From an uncultured Agathobacter sp. (GTDB taxonomy: Bacteria > Bacillota > Clostridia > Lachnospirales > Lachnospiraceae): a stretch of DNA of 64,000 bases. Shown piece after piece: positions 44,212 to 56,577 of the stretch. The stretch is from assembly GCA_945910395.1 (NCBI GenBank), contig CAMDYX010000005.1:1-64000 (forward strand), in the 5' to 3' direction. Below the pieces are notes generated by a model that was given only the letters and a program-made list of their open reading frames with translations, searched no databases and was not told the DNA's origin. Positions within the stretch are counted from its first letter, which is position 1; each line of letters begins with the position of its first letter. The position numbers and the translations under genes were made by a program.

Positions 44212-45264
44212 ATGGAAACAGAAATTTTATCAATAGACCCAAATCATATAGATGAGGAAAAAATACGCAGAGCCGGGGAGCTTATTGCAAAAGGAGAATT
44301 GGTTGCATTTCCCACAGAGACGGTTTACGGATTGGGAGGAGATGCATTAGACCCCAAGGCCGCCCAAAAGATCTATGGGGCAAAAGGAAGACCTTCGGAT
44401 AACCCGCTCATTGTGCATATAGCGGAATTTTCGGATCTAGAGCGCATCGCAAGGGAGGTGCCGCCACAGGCAAAGCGGTTAGCGGATGTATTCTGGCCGG
44501 GACCACTTACCATGATCGTATGGAAAAACGATCTTGTTCCATATGCCACCACGGGAGGGATGGAAACGGTGGCGGTTCGTATGCCCAATCATCCGGTTGC
44601 TCTTTCCCTTATCAAAAAAAGCGGAAGGTTAATTGCTGCGCCAAGTGCAAATACCTCAGGACGACCAAGCCCAACGGAGGCCTCCCACGTTGCAGAGGAT
44701 TTATCCGGCAGGATCGCCATGATTTTAGACGGTGGACCGGTAGGAATCGGGATTGAGTCTACCATCATCGACCTGACAGAAGAAAAGCCCATGGTGCTGC
44801 GCCCAGGCTATATCACACCACAGATGCTTTCGGAGGCGATGGGGGAAGAGGTAATCATAGATCCCGGAATCATTGCGGCAGATGATACCAAAAAGCCGAA
44901 GGCTCCCGGGATGAAATATAAGCACTATGCACCAAAGGCGGATATGGTAATCGTAGAAGGGGAAGAACAGGCGGTTATCGATAAGATTAACGCTTTAGTC
45001 CGGGAGAAGGAGAAAAGTGGAGTAGAGGTAGCGGTAATTGCCTGTGAGGAAACAAAAGATTTTTACCATGCGAAGAACGTTCTAAGCATGGGGAGACGTA
45101 CAAATGAGGAGGAGATTGCCAGGCATCTGTACCGCATTTTGAGGGAGTGCGATGAGCTTTCAGTTGCGGCAATTTATTCAGAGAGTTTTTCTACACCGAG
45201 AATCGGAAATGCAATTATGAACCGGCTGCTAAAGGCTGCCGGCCATCAGGTGATTCTGGTATAG
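44212..45264 (+). CDS. L-threonylcarbamoyladenylate synthase (Sua5/YwlC)
   Basis: The 350-residue Sua5-type enzyme makes threonylcarbamoyl-AMP from threonine, bicarbonate and ATP for the t6A37 tRNA modification. The YrdC domain has GELVAFPTETVYGLGGDAL, KGRPSDNPLIVHI, TVAVRMPNHPVAL and APSANTSGRPSPT. The C-terminal Sua5 domain follows PGMKYKHYAPKADM. The frame is open from 44152, but no ribosome site supports that start. The promoter indicates a leaderless transcript from the ATG at 44212. Confidence 0.93.
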   Translation: METEILSIDPNHIDEEKIRRAGELIAKGELVAFPTETVYGLGGDALDPKAAQKIYGAKGRPSDNPLIVHIAEFSDLERIAREVPPQAKRLADVFWPGPLTMIVWKNDLVPYATTGGMETVAVRMPNHPVALSLIKKSGRLIAAPSANTSGRPSPTEASHVAEDLSGRIAMILDGGPVGIGIESTIIDLTEEKPMVLRPGYITPQMLSEAMGEEVIIDPGIIAADDTKKPKAPGMKYKHYAPKADMVIVEGEEQAVIDKINALVREKEKSGVEVAVIACEETKDFYHAKNVLSMGRRTNEEEIARHLYRILRECDELSVAAIYSESFSTPRIGNAIMNRLLKAAGHQVILV

Positions 45265-45288
45265 AGAAAAGAGGAACAGATAAAAACT

Positions 45289-45747
45289 ATGAAGGAATAT
45301 AATCGTATTATTTTTGTGGGGCAGTCAGGGACTTCAAGAGAGCCCATGGCGAAAGGAATTTTAGAGGATTTTACATTGCATCATCCGGTGGAGGTATTGG
45401 CAAGAGGGCTGGTGGTGCTGTTTTCTGAGCCAATGAATCAAAAGGCAGAGGCGGTCTTAATCAGCAACGGGATCAATCTCGAAGGCTTTTCCTCCAAGGC
45501 ACTTTCCGAGGAGGAGATTACAGAGGACACCCTTGTTCTTACCATGGAGTATGCGCAAAGGGACAAGCTTTTTGAGCTTTTTCCGGATACGGATTCCGAA
45601 AATGTTCATGTACTGACAGAGTATGTGGGGGATGAGCTTGAAATCCTAGACCCTTACGGAGGAGCATTACCGTCTTACGGACTTTGTTATGAAACGCTTC
45701 GTAAGTCGATAAAAAAGTTAGTAAAAATTCTAAACGAAGGAGAATAA
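45289..45747 (+). CDS. LMW protein-tyrosine-phosphatase-like protein without catalytic Cys
   Basis: The 152-residue protein has the fold of low-molecular-weight phosphatases (YwlE/ArsC type), but the P-loop reads FVGQSGTSREPMA where active members have FVCTGNTCRSPMA. The nucleophile Cys is Gly and the second Cys is Ser. The Asp of the DPYGG motif (ILDPYGGALPSYG) is kept. In Bacillus the same place holds the active enzyme ywlE between ywlC and upp. It is either a pseudoenzyme with a binding or regulatory role, or a decaying gene; the frame is intact. Confidence 0.85.
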   Translation: MKEYNRIIFVGQSGTSREPMAKGILEDFTLHHPVEVLARGLVVLFSEPMNQKAEAVLISNGINLEGFSSKALSEEEITEDTLVLTMEYAQRDKLFELFPDTDSENVHVLTEYVGDELEILDPYGGALPSYGLCYETLRKSIKKLVKILNEGE

Positions 45748-45750
45748 AAA

Positions 45751-46380
45751 ATGGCAAAAGTTGTAGTTATGGATCATCCTTTGATTCAGCACAAAATTGG
45801 ACTTATGAGAAGATGCGAAACAGGCTCAAAGGATTTTCGTACCTTAGTGAGTGAGGTTGCGATGCTGGAGTGCTATGAGGCAACAAGAGACTTAGAGCTT
45901 ACCGATGTTGAGATCGAGACTCCAATCTGCAAGACCACCGTTAAGGAGCTGAAGGGAAAGAAGCTTGCGGTAGTTCCGATTCTTCGAGCAGGACTTGGAA
46001 TGGTGGATGGTATGCTTGAGATGATCCCGGCAGCTAAGGTGGGACATATCGGTTTGTACCGTGACCCGGAGACGGCGGAGCCGGTGGAATATTATTGTAA
46101 GCTTCCGGCAGATTGTGCCAACCGGGAGGTATTTGTGGTAGACCCGATGCTGGCAACCGGCGGATCCTCTGTTGCCGCAATCCAGATGCTAAAGGACAAG
46201 GGCGTAAAGAGTATTCATTTTATGTGCATCATTGCAGCTCCGGAGGGAGTAAAGCGCATGACGGAAGCACATCCGGATGTAGATCTTTATATCGGTGCAC
46301 TGGATGATCACTTAAATGAGCATAAGTATATTGTCCCCGGTCTTGGAGATGCGGGAGACCGTATCTTTGGAACAAAATAA
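45751..46380 (+). CDS. upp: Uracil phosphoribosyltransferase
   Basis: The 209-residue UPRTase makes UMP from uracil and PRPP. It begins [13 protein letters not shown] and has [28 protein letters not shown], the PRPP loop [15 protein letters not shown] and the uracil-binding tail [17 protein letters not shown]. Length is standard. It is near the atp operon, as in Bacillus. Confidence 0.97.
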   Translation: MAKVVVMDHPLIQHKIGLMRRCETGSKDFRTLVSEVAMLECYEATRDLELTDVEIETPICKTTVKELKGKKLAVVPILRAGLGMVDGMLEMIPAAKVGHIGLYRDPETAEPVEYYCKLPADCANREVFVVDPMLATGGSSVAAIQMLKDKGVKSIHFMCIIAAPEGVKRMTEAHPDVDLYIGALDDHLNEHKYIVPGLGDAGDRIFGTK

Positions 46381-46401
46381 ATACAATTTTAACTTCTAAT
46401 T

Positions 46402-46813
46402 TCGATGTAGTTCTCTTTTCTATGGGATTCGGGCGGTATGGTGCTGCGAGAATTTAAGGGAATTACATCGAATGTTTGCTTTCTTTTGTTTCTCGATGTA
46501 CATTTTGGATGCCAGATCTCATCAATTACATCGAGAAATCTGATATTTCTCTATTTTGTTGTGTAAAAAGCTATTGTCTGAATTGTAAAAACATCGAATA
46601 TTTAATAATCCCCCGAAATTGTTGTAAAAATTGAATAACGAAAAAATGAAAATACATCGATTTATTTGCTTTTTATAGAATCGATGCATTTTTGAAAATC
46701 GCAAAAGAGAAATTTGCATCGAAAAAATTGGGTTCGATCTTTTTCGATGTAAATGTAAAAAGTAAATCGTACAGACTACATCGAGAAGCATAAGAAATGT
46801 GCAAATCGATGAA
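46402..46813. repeat. Phased array of TACATCGA palindromic units
   Basis: Over 410 bp, TACATCGA (or TGCATCGA, AACATCGA) occurs at 46464, 46527, 46590, 46653, 46715 and 46777, a step of 62-63 bp. Its complement TCGATGTA (or TCGATGCA, TCGATGAA) occurs 28-29 bp after most of these, at 46493, 46681, 46744 and 46806; the partners at 46556 and 46619 are degraded. A further TCGATGTA at 46402 is out of this pairing. Each pair can form a hairpin of 36-37 nt. There is no gene in this AT-rich stretch. Confidence 0.85.
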
Positions 46814-46843
46814 AAAGGAATAAATTGAATGTGAGGATAGGAT

Positions 46844-46924
46844 ATGAGCAAAAAATTAAAATTATTACCGGCAAATCCGGAGATCAGCGATTTGCAGGAA
46901 AAAATAGATTGTTTTTTGAAGTAA
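46844..46924 (+). CDS. Possible small peptide of 26 residues
   Basis: An ATG with GAGGATAGGA upstream starts MSKKLKLLPANPEISDLQEK and stops after 26 codons. It could be a truncated remnant or a small leader peptide. No family is recognised and the evidence is weak. Confidence 0.2.
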   Translation: MSKKLKLLPANPEISDLQEKIDCFLK

Positions 46925-46947
46925 AAAAGAATATGTTATAATTTTTT

Positions 46948-46973
46948 TGTAACGTTTTTGGGGATGGGGTGTC
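46948..46973 (+). promoter_or_regulatory. Possible ECF-type promoter
   Basis: TGTAAC (46948-46953) is followed after 17 bases by GTC (46971-46973), a pattern like the -35/-10 of autoregulated ECF sigma genes. A TATAAT box at 46937 with a poor -35 is an alternative. Confidence 0.3.
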
Positions 46974-47005
46974 AAATAAACAGAACAAACAAAGGAGGTG
47001 TGGAA

Positions 47006-47484
47006 ATGGATAATTTTGACGAGATATATAAGCATTATTACAGACAGGTCTATTCTATATTCTGGATCTGTGTGGTAACAAGGATATCGCGGAAGAAATT
47101 ACTCAGGAAGCATTCTTTAAGGTTCTAAAGAAGATTGACACATTCCGGGGCGAGTGAAGCATCCATACATGGATTATCGAAATAGCAAAAAATACATATT
47201 TGAACTATTGCAAGAAGAAAAAGCACGAATCCCCATCCGAGAGTTTAGAGATGCTTTCGGATGAAAAAAGTCCGGAAGAGGCGCTTGCGAATAAGGAAAT
47301 GGCATTGGAGATTCATCAGGCGCTGCACAAGCTGCCACAACCCTATCGTGAAGTTTTCTGGATGCGAACTTTTGGAGAATTGTCATTCAAAGAAATAGGC
47401 AGAATTCTGGGAAAAACGGAAAGCTGGGCAAGAGTGACTTACCACCGGGCCAGGCTGATGATTAAGGAGGGTGTGTGCGAATGA
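47006..47484 (+). pseudogene. Broken ECF sigma-70 factor
   Basis: The ATG at 47006 starts a sigma-like N-terminus (MDNFDEIYKHYYRQVYSI). One base is then missing near 47058, shifting the frame; in the next frame it continues LDLCGNKDIAEEITQEAFFK. A TGA at 47156-47158 replaces a codon where related proteins have Cys (FRGE*SIHTWIIEIAK), after which region 4 continues intact (SFKEIGRILGKTESWARVTYHR) to 47484. With one frameshift and one nonsense change, a full product is not made; the downstream part could start internally. It overlaps the anti-sigma start (ATGA). Confidence 0.88.
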
Positions 47485-48341
47485 GATATTCATGTGACGT
47501 AATAAAAGATCTGCTGCCATTGTACTGCGACAAGGTCTGCACAAAGGATAGTGCAAAAATCATAGAAGAGCATTTGGCGGAATGTCCAAGCTGCAAAGCG
47601 CTGTATCAAAAGATGGTGGAGTCAACGAAGATCGAGGAAACCGTTGCAGAGGAGGAATACGAAAAGCAGCAGGTGGAATCCATAAAAAAAGTAAAAAAGA
47701 AGTGGAAAAAGGGAAAGGCAAAATTTTTAGCGATAGGGATTCCGGTAGGGATTGCGATCGCTTTTATACTGACTCGCCTATCTGCATTCGGAGCAATGGG
47801 AATGCTATTGGTATTAAATTCGGTTACCTCACGAATTGAAACCTACACGGATGTGGCAGAATATGAAACGTATATCGGGCCAAAAGCAATATCGCCGTAC
47901 TACCATGCCGGCACGGATATTTTTCCGGAGCACATTCCGGCGGATGCGACTGTAGTGGATTATCAGTATACCTATTACAATCCGTGGGATCCGCAGTATG
48001 TGGCGTATCTGACCTTAACTTATGAGGATGAGGAGTTTGCGCAGGAGATGGACCGGCTGGCGGAGTGCGGGATAGAGGATTATACCGGACGATATACGGT
48101 AACTGGTCCACCAAAGGGATATCGGATTGAGGCTATGGATTCCGACGAATATATGGGATTTGTCTATGCAATGACTTCAGAGAAGGAAAATACCGTTACC
48201 TATGTGATGATCCATTTCTGCAACTATTTTCTGGATTTGGATATTCACGAATATGTTCCAGATGAATATCTGTTGGAGGGATTTGATGCGACACAGGACA
48301 ATCCATATCGGGAACAGATTCATGCAGAAAAGCAGAAATGA
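47481..48341 (+). CDS. Anti-sigma factor with zinc-finger domain
   Basis: The 286-residue protein has an N-terminal zinc-finger (zf-HC2) motif, YSCDVIKDLLPLYCDKVCTKDSAKIIEEHLAECPSC. A basic coiled-coil linker precedes one membrane helix (FLAIGIPVGIAIAFILTRL), and the extracytoplasmic domain is about 180 residues. In ECF pairs such proteins hold the sigma factor at the membrane. Here the sigma gene is broken, so the protein has lost its partner unless another sigma serves. AAGGAGG 10 bases before the ATG at 47481 sets the start. Confidence 0.88.
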   Translation: MRYSCDVIKDLLPLYCDKVCTKDSAKIIEEHLAECPSCKALYQKMVESTKIEETVAEEEYEKQQVESIKKVKKKWKKGKAKFLAIGIPVGIAIAFILTRLSAFGAMGMLLVLNSVTSRIETYTDVAEYETYIGPKAISPYYHAGTDIFPEHIPADATVVDYQYTYYNPWDPQYVAYLTLTYEDEEFAQEMDRLAECGIEDYTGRYTVTGPPKGYRIEAMDSDEYMGFVYAMTSEKENTVTYVMIHFCNYFLDLDIHEYVPDEYLLEGFDATQDNPYREQIHAEKQK

Positions 48342-48440
48342 AGCAGATTTGACTTACATCTTTTCTTGTAGAATACGCGTTTTTGTGCTATTCTCGATAT
48401 AGAAAAAACACGCCGGACAGGCAGGAAAGGGGCTTGCGAT

Positions 48441-48923
48441 ATGTCAAGCAGTAAAAGAGAAGACTTTATTGGCTGGGATGAATATTTTATGGGTGTTGCG
48501 ATGCTTTCCGCAATGCGTTCAAAGGATCCAAATACACAGGTTGGTGCCTGCATTGTAAGTCCGGAGCATAAAATTCTCTCCATGGGGTACAACGGATTTC
48601 CCACAGGCTGCTCGGATGATGAGTTTACCTGGGAAAGAGATGGGGAAGATAATAAATATTTCTACTCTACGCACAGCGAGCTGAACGCAATTTTAAACTA
48701 TCGGGGAGGAAGTATCGAGGGCGCATCTATTTTTGTAACGCTCTTTCCCTGTAATGAATGTGCGAAAGCCATCATTCAATCCGGTATAAAAGAGGTGGTC
48801 TATGCAGATGATAAGTATAGCATGACTCCCGGTGTCATAGCTTCCAAGAAAATGCTAAATGCAGCAGGAATTAAGCTGCGGCGCTACGTACCGAAGGGAA
48901 GGCAGATTATATTAGATCTTTAA
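48441..48923 (+). CDS. Deoxycytidylate (dCMP) deaminase
   Basis: The 160-residue zinc deaminase converts dCMP to dUMP. The metal and catalytic residues are in HSELNAIL (His-x-Glu) and LFPCNECAKAI (PCxxC). It is similar to ComEB. Together with upp it adds to pyrimidine supply. The stop is followed after 21 bases by the atpZ-like gene. Confidence 0.9.
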   Translation: MSSSKREDFIGWDEYFMGVAMLSAMRSKDPNTQVGACIVSPEHKILSMGYNGFPTGCSDDEFTWERDGEDNKYFYSTHSELNAILNYRGGSIEGASIFVTLFPCNECAKAIIQSGIKEVVYADDKYSMTPGVIASKKMLNAAGIKLRRYVPKGRQIILDL

Positions 48924-48944
48924 TAGGAAAAGAGGAAGAAGACA

Positions 48945-49172
48945 TTGTCCCGGAAAAAGAAAAAAGAGGATTCCCGCATGGTATGGGATGCACTGGTTAT
49001 GGTGCTGCAGTTTGGAATCAATATGCTGGTGCCGATATTAGGCTGTACATTGTTAGGTGTATGGCTTGGGAATAAGCTTAATATCAACTGGCTTGCAATT
49101 CCGCTCTTTTTTGTAGGAGCGATTGCAGGCGGGCAGAATGTGTACCGGATGGCAAAAAAATTTATGAAGTAA
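48945..49172 (+). CDS. AtpZ/AtpI-family F1Fo accessory membrane protein
   Basis: The 75-residue protein starts at TTG and has a basic N-terminus and two transmembrane helices (LVMVLQFGINMLVPILGCTLLGVWLG, WLAIPLFFVGAIAGGQNVYRM). This fits AtpZ/AtpI-type small subunits that help assemble the F1Fo c-ring or carry Mg2+/Ca2+. It is separated from the atp operon by a terminator and repeat copy 5. Confidence 0.8.
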   Translation: MSRKKKKEDSRMVWDALVMVLQFGINMLVPILGCTLLGVWLGNKLNINWLAIPLFFVGAIAGGQNVYRMAKKFMK

Positions 49173-49184
49173 CACTGCGAAAGA

Positions 49185-49225
49185 AAACATCGAAGACGAT
49201 AAACAGATCGATTCGATGTTTTTTT
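49185..49225 (+). terminator. Rho-independent terminator
   Basis: AAACATCGAA (49185-49194) pairs with TTCGATGTTT (49212-49221), followed by T. The stem carries the same ACATCGA core as the array at 46402-46813. Confidence 0.8.
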
Positions 49226-49260
49226 ATGGCTTTTTTCGCAAATGAAAATACGCATTTCAG

Positions 49261-49446
49261 AAGTCCCTTTTCGGAATTATGTTTCTGAGAATGAATTTTG
49301 CTATTTGAACCAGAACGTTTAAAAAGCGTCGGCATTTAATGAGCAATTTATTGCGAATTTAGTACCGCTACGCTTTTTACAAACGAGAGTGGGTTCTGAT
49401 TCGAATATGCAAATTCATTCAGGAACACAATTTCGAAATGGGAGTT
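49261..49446 (+). repeat. Palindromic repeat A, copy 5
   Basis: This full copy lies in forward orientation, from AGTCCCTTTTCGGAATTATG to TTTCGAAATGGGAGTTTC. The core has the conserved CGTTTAAAAAGCGTCGGCAT and CGCTTTTTACAAACGAGAGT. It lies in the 420-bp gap before atpI and ends about 75 bp upstream of its promoter. Confidence 0.92.
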
Positions 49447-49520
49447 TCAAAATATCTGTATGGAAGAAATATACAATTTGACCAATCTGTCAAATAGGAG
49501 CGATTATTTTTTGGAATTTG

Positions 49521-49550
49521 TAGACAAATTTGAAGAAAAAGAGGTATAAT
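49521..49550 (+). promoter_or_regulatory. Promoter of the atp operon
   Basis: TAGACA (49521-49526) and TATAAT (49545-49550) are 18 bp apart. The leader of about 40 bases ends with GAGGAAG before the atpI ATG. Confidence 0.6.
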
Positions 49551-49595
49551 ACCAATAACTGTTTATTGAGAAAATAGACCCATAGAGGAAGTTGT

Positions 49596-50063
49596 ATGCT
49601 TAGAAGATTAAACGATGCATTACCGGGACTTGTTTTGGGAATTATCCTTTATGGAGTAATCTGCCAGATCGCCGGAGTGTGGTTTGTAGAAGATAAGATC
49701 GGGTATTCCATCGGTCTTTGGTACGGAATTGCGATTGCCGTTGGAATGGCGATAAATCTCGCTTCCGTAATCTATGATTCTGTCACATTGGGGGACAGTA
49801 AAGGTGCCAACCGCAGAATTATTGCAAAATCTTTATTGCGTTACATGGTTGTAGTGATTCTGTTTTTTATATTGGGTTGTTTTAAATTCGGCAATCTTTT
49901 TTCTGCTCTTCTTGGAGTGCTGGGGCTTAAGCTTTCTGCTTATGCACAGCCGCTTCTTACAAGAGTGGAAAACAGAATCCTTGGAAGAAGTGATGCGTCT
50001 TCTGAGGAGGAAGAGGATTCTTTTGCAGCAGAGGAAGCTGCTGCGCCGGATTTTGAAAAATAA
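49596..50063 (+). CDS. atpI: ATP synthase subunit I-like membrane protein
   Basis: The 155-residue protein has four transmembrane segments (ALPGLVLGIILYGVICQIAG, IGLWYGIAIAVGMAINLASV, LLRYMVVVILFFILGCFKF, FSALLGVLGLKLSAYAQPLL) and an acidic tail (DASSEEEEDS). It heads the operon in the position of AtpI, which assists c-ring assembly. The similarity is of position and topology. Confidence 0.8.
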   Translation: MLRRLNDALPGLVLGIILYGVICQIAGVWFVEDKIGYSIGLWYGIAIAVGMAINLASVIYDSVTLGDSKGANRRIIAKSLLRYMVVVILFFILGCFKFGNLFSALLGVLGLKLSAYAQPLLTRVENRILGRSDASSEEEEDSFAAEEAAAPDFEK

Positions 50064-50080
50064 ATAAAGGAGGTGACAAT

Positions 50081-51144
<1,064 letters not shown>

Positions 51145-51183
51145 TTGCCAAAAGGCCCATAAAACGGAAAGGAGAGTAGAAGG

Positions 51184-51717
51184 TTGCTATTAGCAGAAGA
51201 TTATACATTCTTATTTAATCTGGATGCCCAGCTGCTCTTCGATACAGCATTACTTGCTGCTGCTGTATTCTTACTTTTCCTTGGAATGTCATACCTGTTA
51301 TTCAATCCTGCAAGAAAATTGCTTGCAGACAGACAGGAAAGAATCGATAGCGATATCAATTCCGCAAAGGAAGATAAGGAAAGCGCTGCAGCCCTTAAGG
51401 CTGAATATGAAGCAAAGCTGAAGGAAGTCGATAAAGAAGTGGAAGTCATTCTTTCGGAAGCCAGACAAAAGGCAATGAAAAATGAGGCAAAGATTATCGG
51501 CGAGGCAAAGGAAGAAGCGTCCCGCATTGTAAGGAGAGCGCAGGAAGAAGCAGAGCTTGAGAAGAAGCATGCCATGGATGATATGAAGCAGGAAATGATT
51601 CAGATCGCATCCCTCATGGCGGAAAAAGTGGTTGCTGCTTCCATTGACACGAAGATTCAGGATACACTGGTAGAAGAAACGTTAAAGGAGATGGGTAACT
51701 CAACATGGCTAAGCTAG
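51184..51717 (+). CDS. atpF: ATP synthase Fo subunit b
   Basis: The 177-residue subunit starts at a TTG. It has one membrane anchor (LLFDTALLAAAVFLLFLGMSYLLF) and a long Ala/Glu/Lys-rich dimerisation helix. It connects a to F1. It overlaps atpH by 13 bases. Confidence 0.93.
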   Translation: MLLAEDYTFLFNLDAQLLFDTALLAAAVFLLFLGMSYLLFNPARKLLADRQERIDSDINSAKEDKESAAALKAEYEAKLKEVDKEVEVILSEARQKAMKNEAKIIGEAKEEASRIVRRAQEEAELEKKHAMDDMKQEMIQIASLMAEKVVAASIDTKIQDTLVEETLKEMGNSTWLS

Positions 51718-52250
51718 TCTCAAAGACATATGGTGATGCACTGTTTGAGTTGGCTCTTGAGGCAGACAAATTGGATCTTTTCCTAGAAGAGGTCAAGGCG
51801 GTTGCCGAAGCGATGGAACAAAACGAAGATCTGACCAGACTGATGAATCATCCAAAGATTGTCAAAGAAGAAAAAATGAAACTCATAGAAGACATTTTCA
51901 AAGGAAATGTATCCGATGAACTGGTCGGACTGATGCGTATGGTGGTAGAAAAAGGCCATTATAACGAACTTGGCAGCATCTTTTTGTATTTTATCAATCA
52001 GGTAAAGGAATACAAAAAAATCGGGACTGCTTATGTGACAGCTCCGCTTCCTCTTTCTGACGAGCAGAAAGCAGCAGTGGAAAAGCGTCTTTTAGAGACC
52101 ACAAAGTATGTAGAGTTCGAGATGCACTATGATGTAGATGTCGCACTTATTGGCGGCCTTGTAATCCGCATCGGGGACAGAGTTGTGGACAGCAGTGTAA
52201 AGAATAAGCTGACATCCTTAACCCGGGAACTGACGCAGATTACGATTTAA
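51705..52250 (+). CDS. atpH: ATP synthase F1 subunit delta
   Basis: The 181-residue delta subunit caps F1 and binds b. It starts AKLVSKTYGDALFELALEAD, has the middle helix bundle, and ends with IRIGDRVVDSSVKNKLTSLTREL, the conserved C-terminal motif. The start overlaps the end of atpF. Confidence 0.93.
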   Translation: MAKLVSKTYGDALFELALEADKLDLFLEEVKAVAEAMEQNEDLTRLMNHPKIVKEEKMKLIEDIFKGNVSDELVGLMRMVVEKGHYNELGSIFLYFINQVKEYKKIGTAYVTAPLPLSDEQKAAVEKRLLETTKYVEFEMHYDVDVALIGGLVIRIGDRVVDSSVKNKLTSLTRELTQITI

Positions 52251-52269
52251 AAAAATTGAAAGTAGGTGA

Positions 52270-53784
<1,515 letters not shown>

Positions 53785-53809
53785 AACGGTGGAAAGTAGG
53801 TGGTAAATA

Positions 53810-54664
53810 ATGGCCTCCATGCGAGACATTAAGCGAAGAAAACAGAGTATTTCAAGTACTCAGCAGATCACCAAAGCAATGAAGCTTGTTTCAACCGTTA
53901 AATTGCAGAAGGCAAAGACCAGAGCAGAAGCAACGGATCCGTATTTTCATTACATGTATAAGACGGTGAGCTCTATTCTTGCAAAGAGCAAAAACCTAAG
54001 TCATCCGTTCCTTACGGCGGGGGAGTCTACGAAAAAGGCCGTGGTAGTGATTACCAGTAATCGTGGACTTGCAGGCGGATACAACTCAAATGTTGTAAAG
54101 CTTGTCACCGGAGAAGATTGGGATAAGGAGGACGTTGATATCTACGCAATCGGTGGAAAGGGTGCGGAAGCCCTTGCACACAGAGGATATCATATAGCGG
54201 ATAATGCTTCTGAAATTATGGAGAATCCTACTTATTCGGACGCTGCAGCAATGTGCCAGAAGGTGCTGGATGCTTTTGTAAACGGAGAGGTGGGAGAGAT
54301 TTATCTGGCCTATACACATTTTAAGAATACGGTTTCCCATGAACCAGAGCTGATTAAGCTGCTCCCGGTAGAAATCGACGAGGAGGATCTTAATGAAGGA
54401 TCCGATATTCTGATGAACTATGAGCCAAATGAGGAAGAAGCTTTAAACATGATCATTCCCAAATATGTTACAAGTCTTTTCTACGGAGCTTTAGTAGAGG
54501 CTGTAGCAAGCGAGAATGGTGCGAGAATGCAGGCAATGGATTCCGCAACCAGCAACGCAGAGGAAATGATCAGTGATCTGACACTTAAATATAACCGTGC
54601 GCGCCAGGGCTCTATTACACAGGAGCTTACGGAAATCATTGCAGGCGCAAATGCGATTTCGTAA
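53810..54664 (+). CDS. atpG: ATP synthase F1 subunit gamma
   Basis: The 284-residue rotor shaft subunit begins ASMRDIKRRKQSISSTQQITKAMKLVSTVKL and ends DSATSNAEEMISDLTLKYNRARQGSITQELTEIIAGANAI, both typical. Full length. Confidence 0.95.
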   Translation: MASMRDIKRRKQSISSTQQITKAMKLVSTVKLQKAKTRAEATDPYFHYMYKTVSSILAKSKNLSHPFLTAGESTKKAVVVITSNRGLAGGYNSNVVKLVTGEDWDKEDVDIYAIGGKGAEALAHRGYHIADNASEIMENPTYSDAAAMCQKVLDAFVNGEVGEIYLAYTHFKNTVSHEPELIKLLPVEIDEEDLNEGSDILMNYEPNEEEALNMIIPKYVTSLFYGALVEAVASENGARMQAMDSATSNAEEMISDLTLKYNRARQGSITQELTEIIAGANAIS

Positions 54665-54692
54665 TTCTAGAATAATAATTAAGGAGAAATAG

Positions 54693-56087
<1,395 letters not shown>

Positions 56088-56098
56088 GGAGTGAGCGT

Positions 56099-56512
56099 AT
56101 GGCAGAAGCAAATCGTGTGTTTGAAATAGAAATCATTACACCGGATCGTGTGTTTTACACAGGAGAGGCAGATTTCCTGGAATTTACAACCGCAGACGGA
56201 GATGTGGGAATCTACAAGGATCACATACCGCTTACAACTGTGCTTGCACCCGGCATTGTAACCATTCATAATGGGGATGAGGTAAAGCAGGCAGCAGTAC
56301 ATGCAGGTTTTGCAGAAATCTTAGGAGACAAGGTGATACTTCTTGCAGAGCTTGCAGAGTGGCCGAATGAGATTGATGTAGAACGTGCGGAGGCGGCAAA
56401 GGCCCGCGCTGAGGAACGTCTGGCAAATCATACCGCAGATACCGATATTGTGCGTGCGGAGTTTGCGCTTCGCAAGGCATTGATCCGAATTGATGCGGCG
56501 AGATTAAAATAG
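56099..56512 (+). CDS. atpC: ATP synthase F1 subunit epsilon
   Basis: The 137-residue epsilon subunit has an N-terminal beta sandwich (FEIEIITPDRVFYTGEADFLEFTTADGDVGIYKDHIPL) and a C-terminal helical pair (EAAKARAEERLAN). It ends the operon; a terminator follows. Confidence 0.95.
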   Translation: MAEANRVFEIEIITPDRVFYTGEADFLEFTTADGDVGIYKDHIPLTTVLAPGIVTIHNGDEVKQAAVHAGFAEILGDKVILLAELAEWPNEIDVERAEAAKARAEERLANHTADTDIVRAEFALRKALIRIDAARLK

Positions 56513-56517
56513 TAAAT

Positions 56518-56556
56518 AAAATTGGGTGCATTCATGAGGATGCACCCAATTTCTTT
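56518..56556 (+). terminator. Rho-independent terminator of the atp operon
   Basis: AAATTGGGTGCAT pairs with ATGCACCCAATTT around TCATGAGG, followed by CTTTT. Confidence 0.93.
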
Positions 56557-56577
56557 TGAAAATCCAATTTTAGAACT

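Noticed and set aside
46402-46813. CRISPR array
   Set aside because: The regular 62-63-bp step first suggested repeats and spacers, but only 8 bases recur, every second site is inverted, and no cas gene is near.
47156-47158. In-frame TGA in the sigma gene as a selenocysteine codon
   Set aside because: The same gene also has a one-base deletion, and no SECIS-like hairpin is evident just after the TGA; decay explains both.
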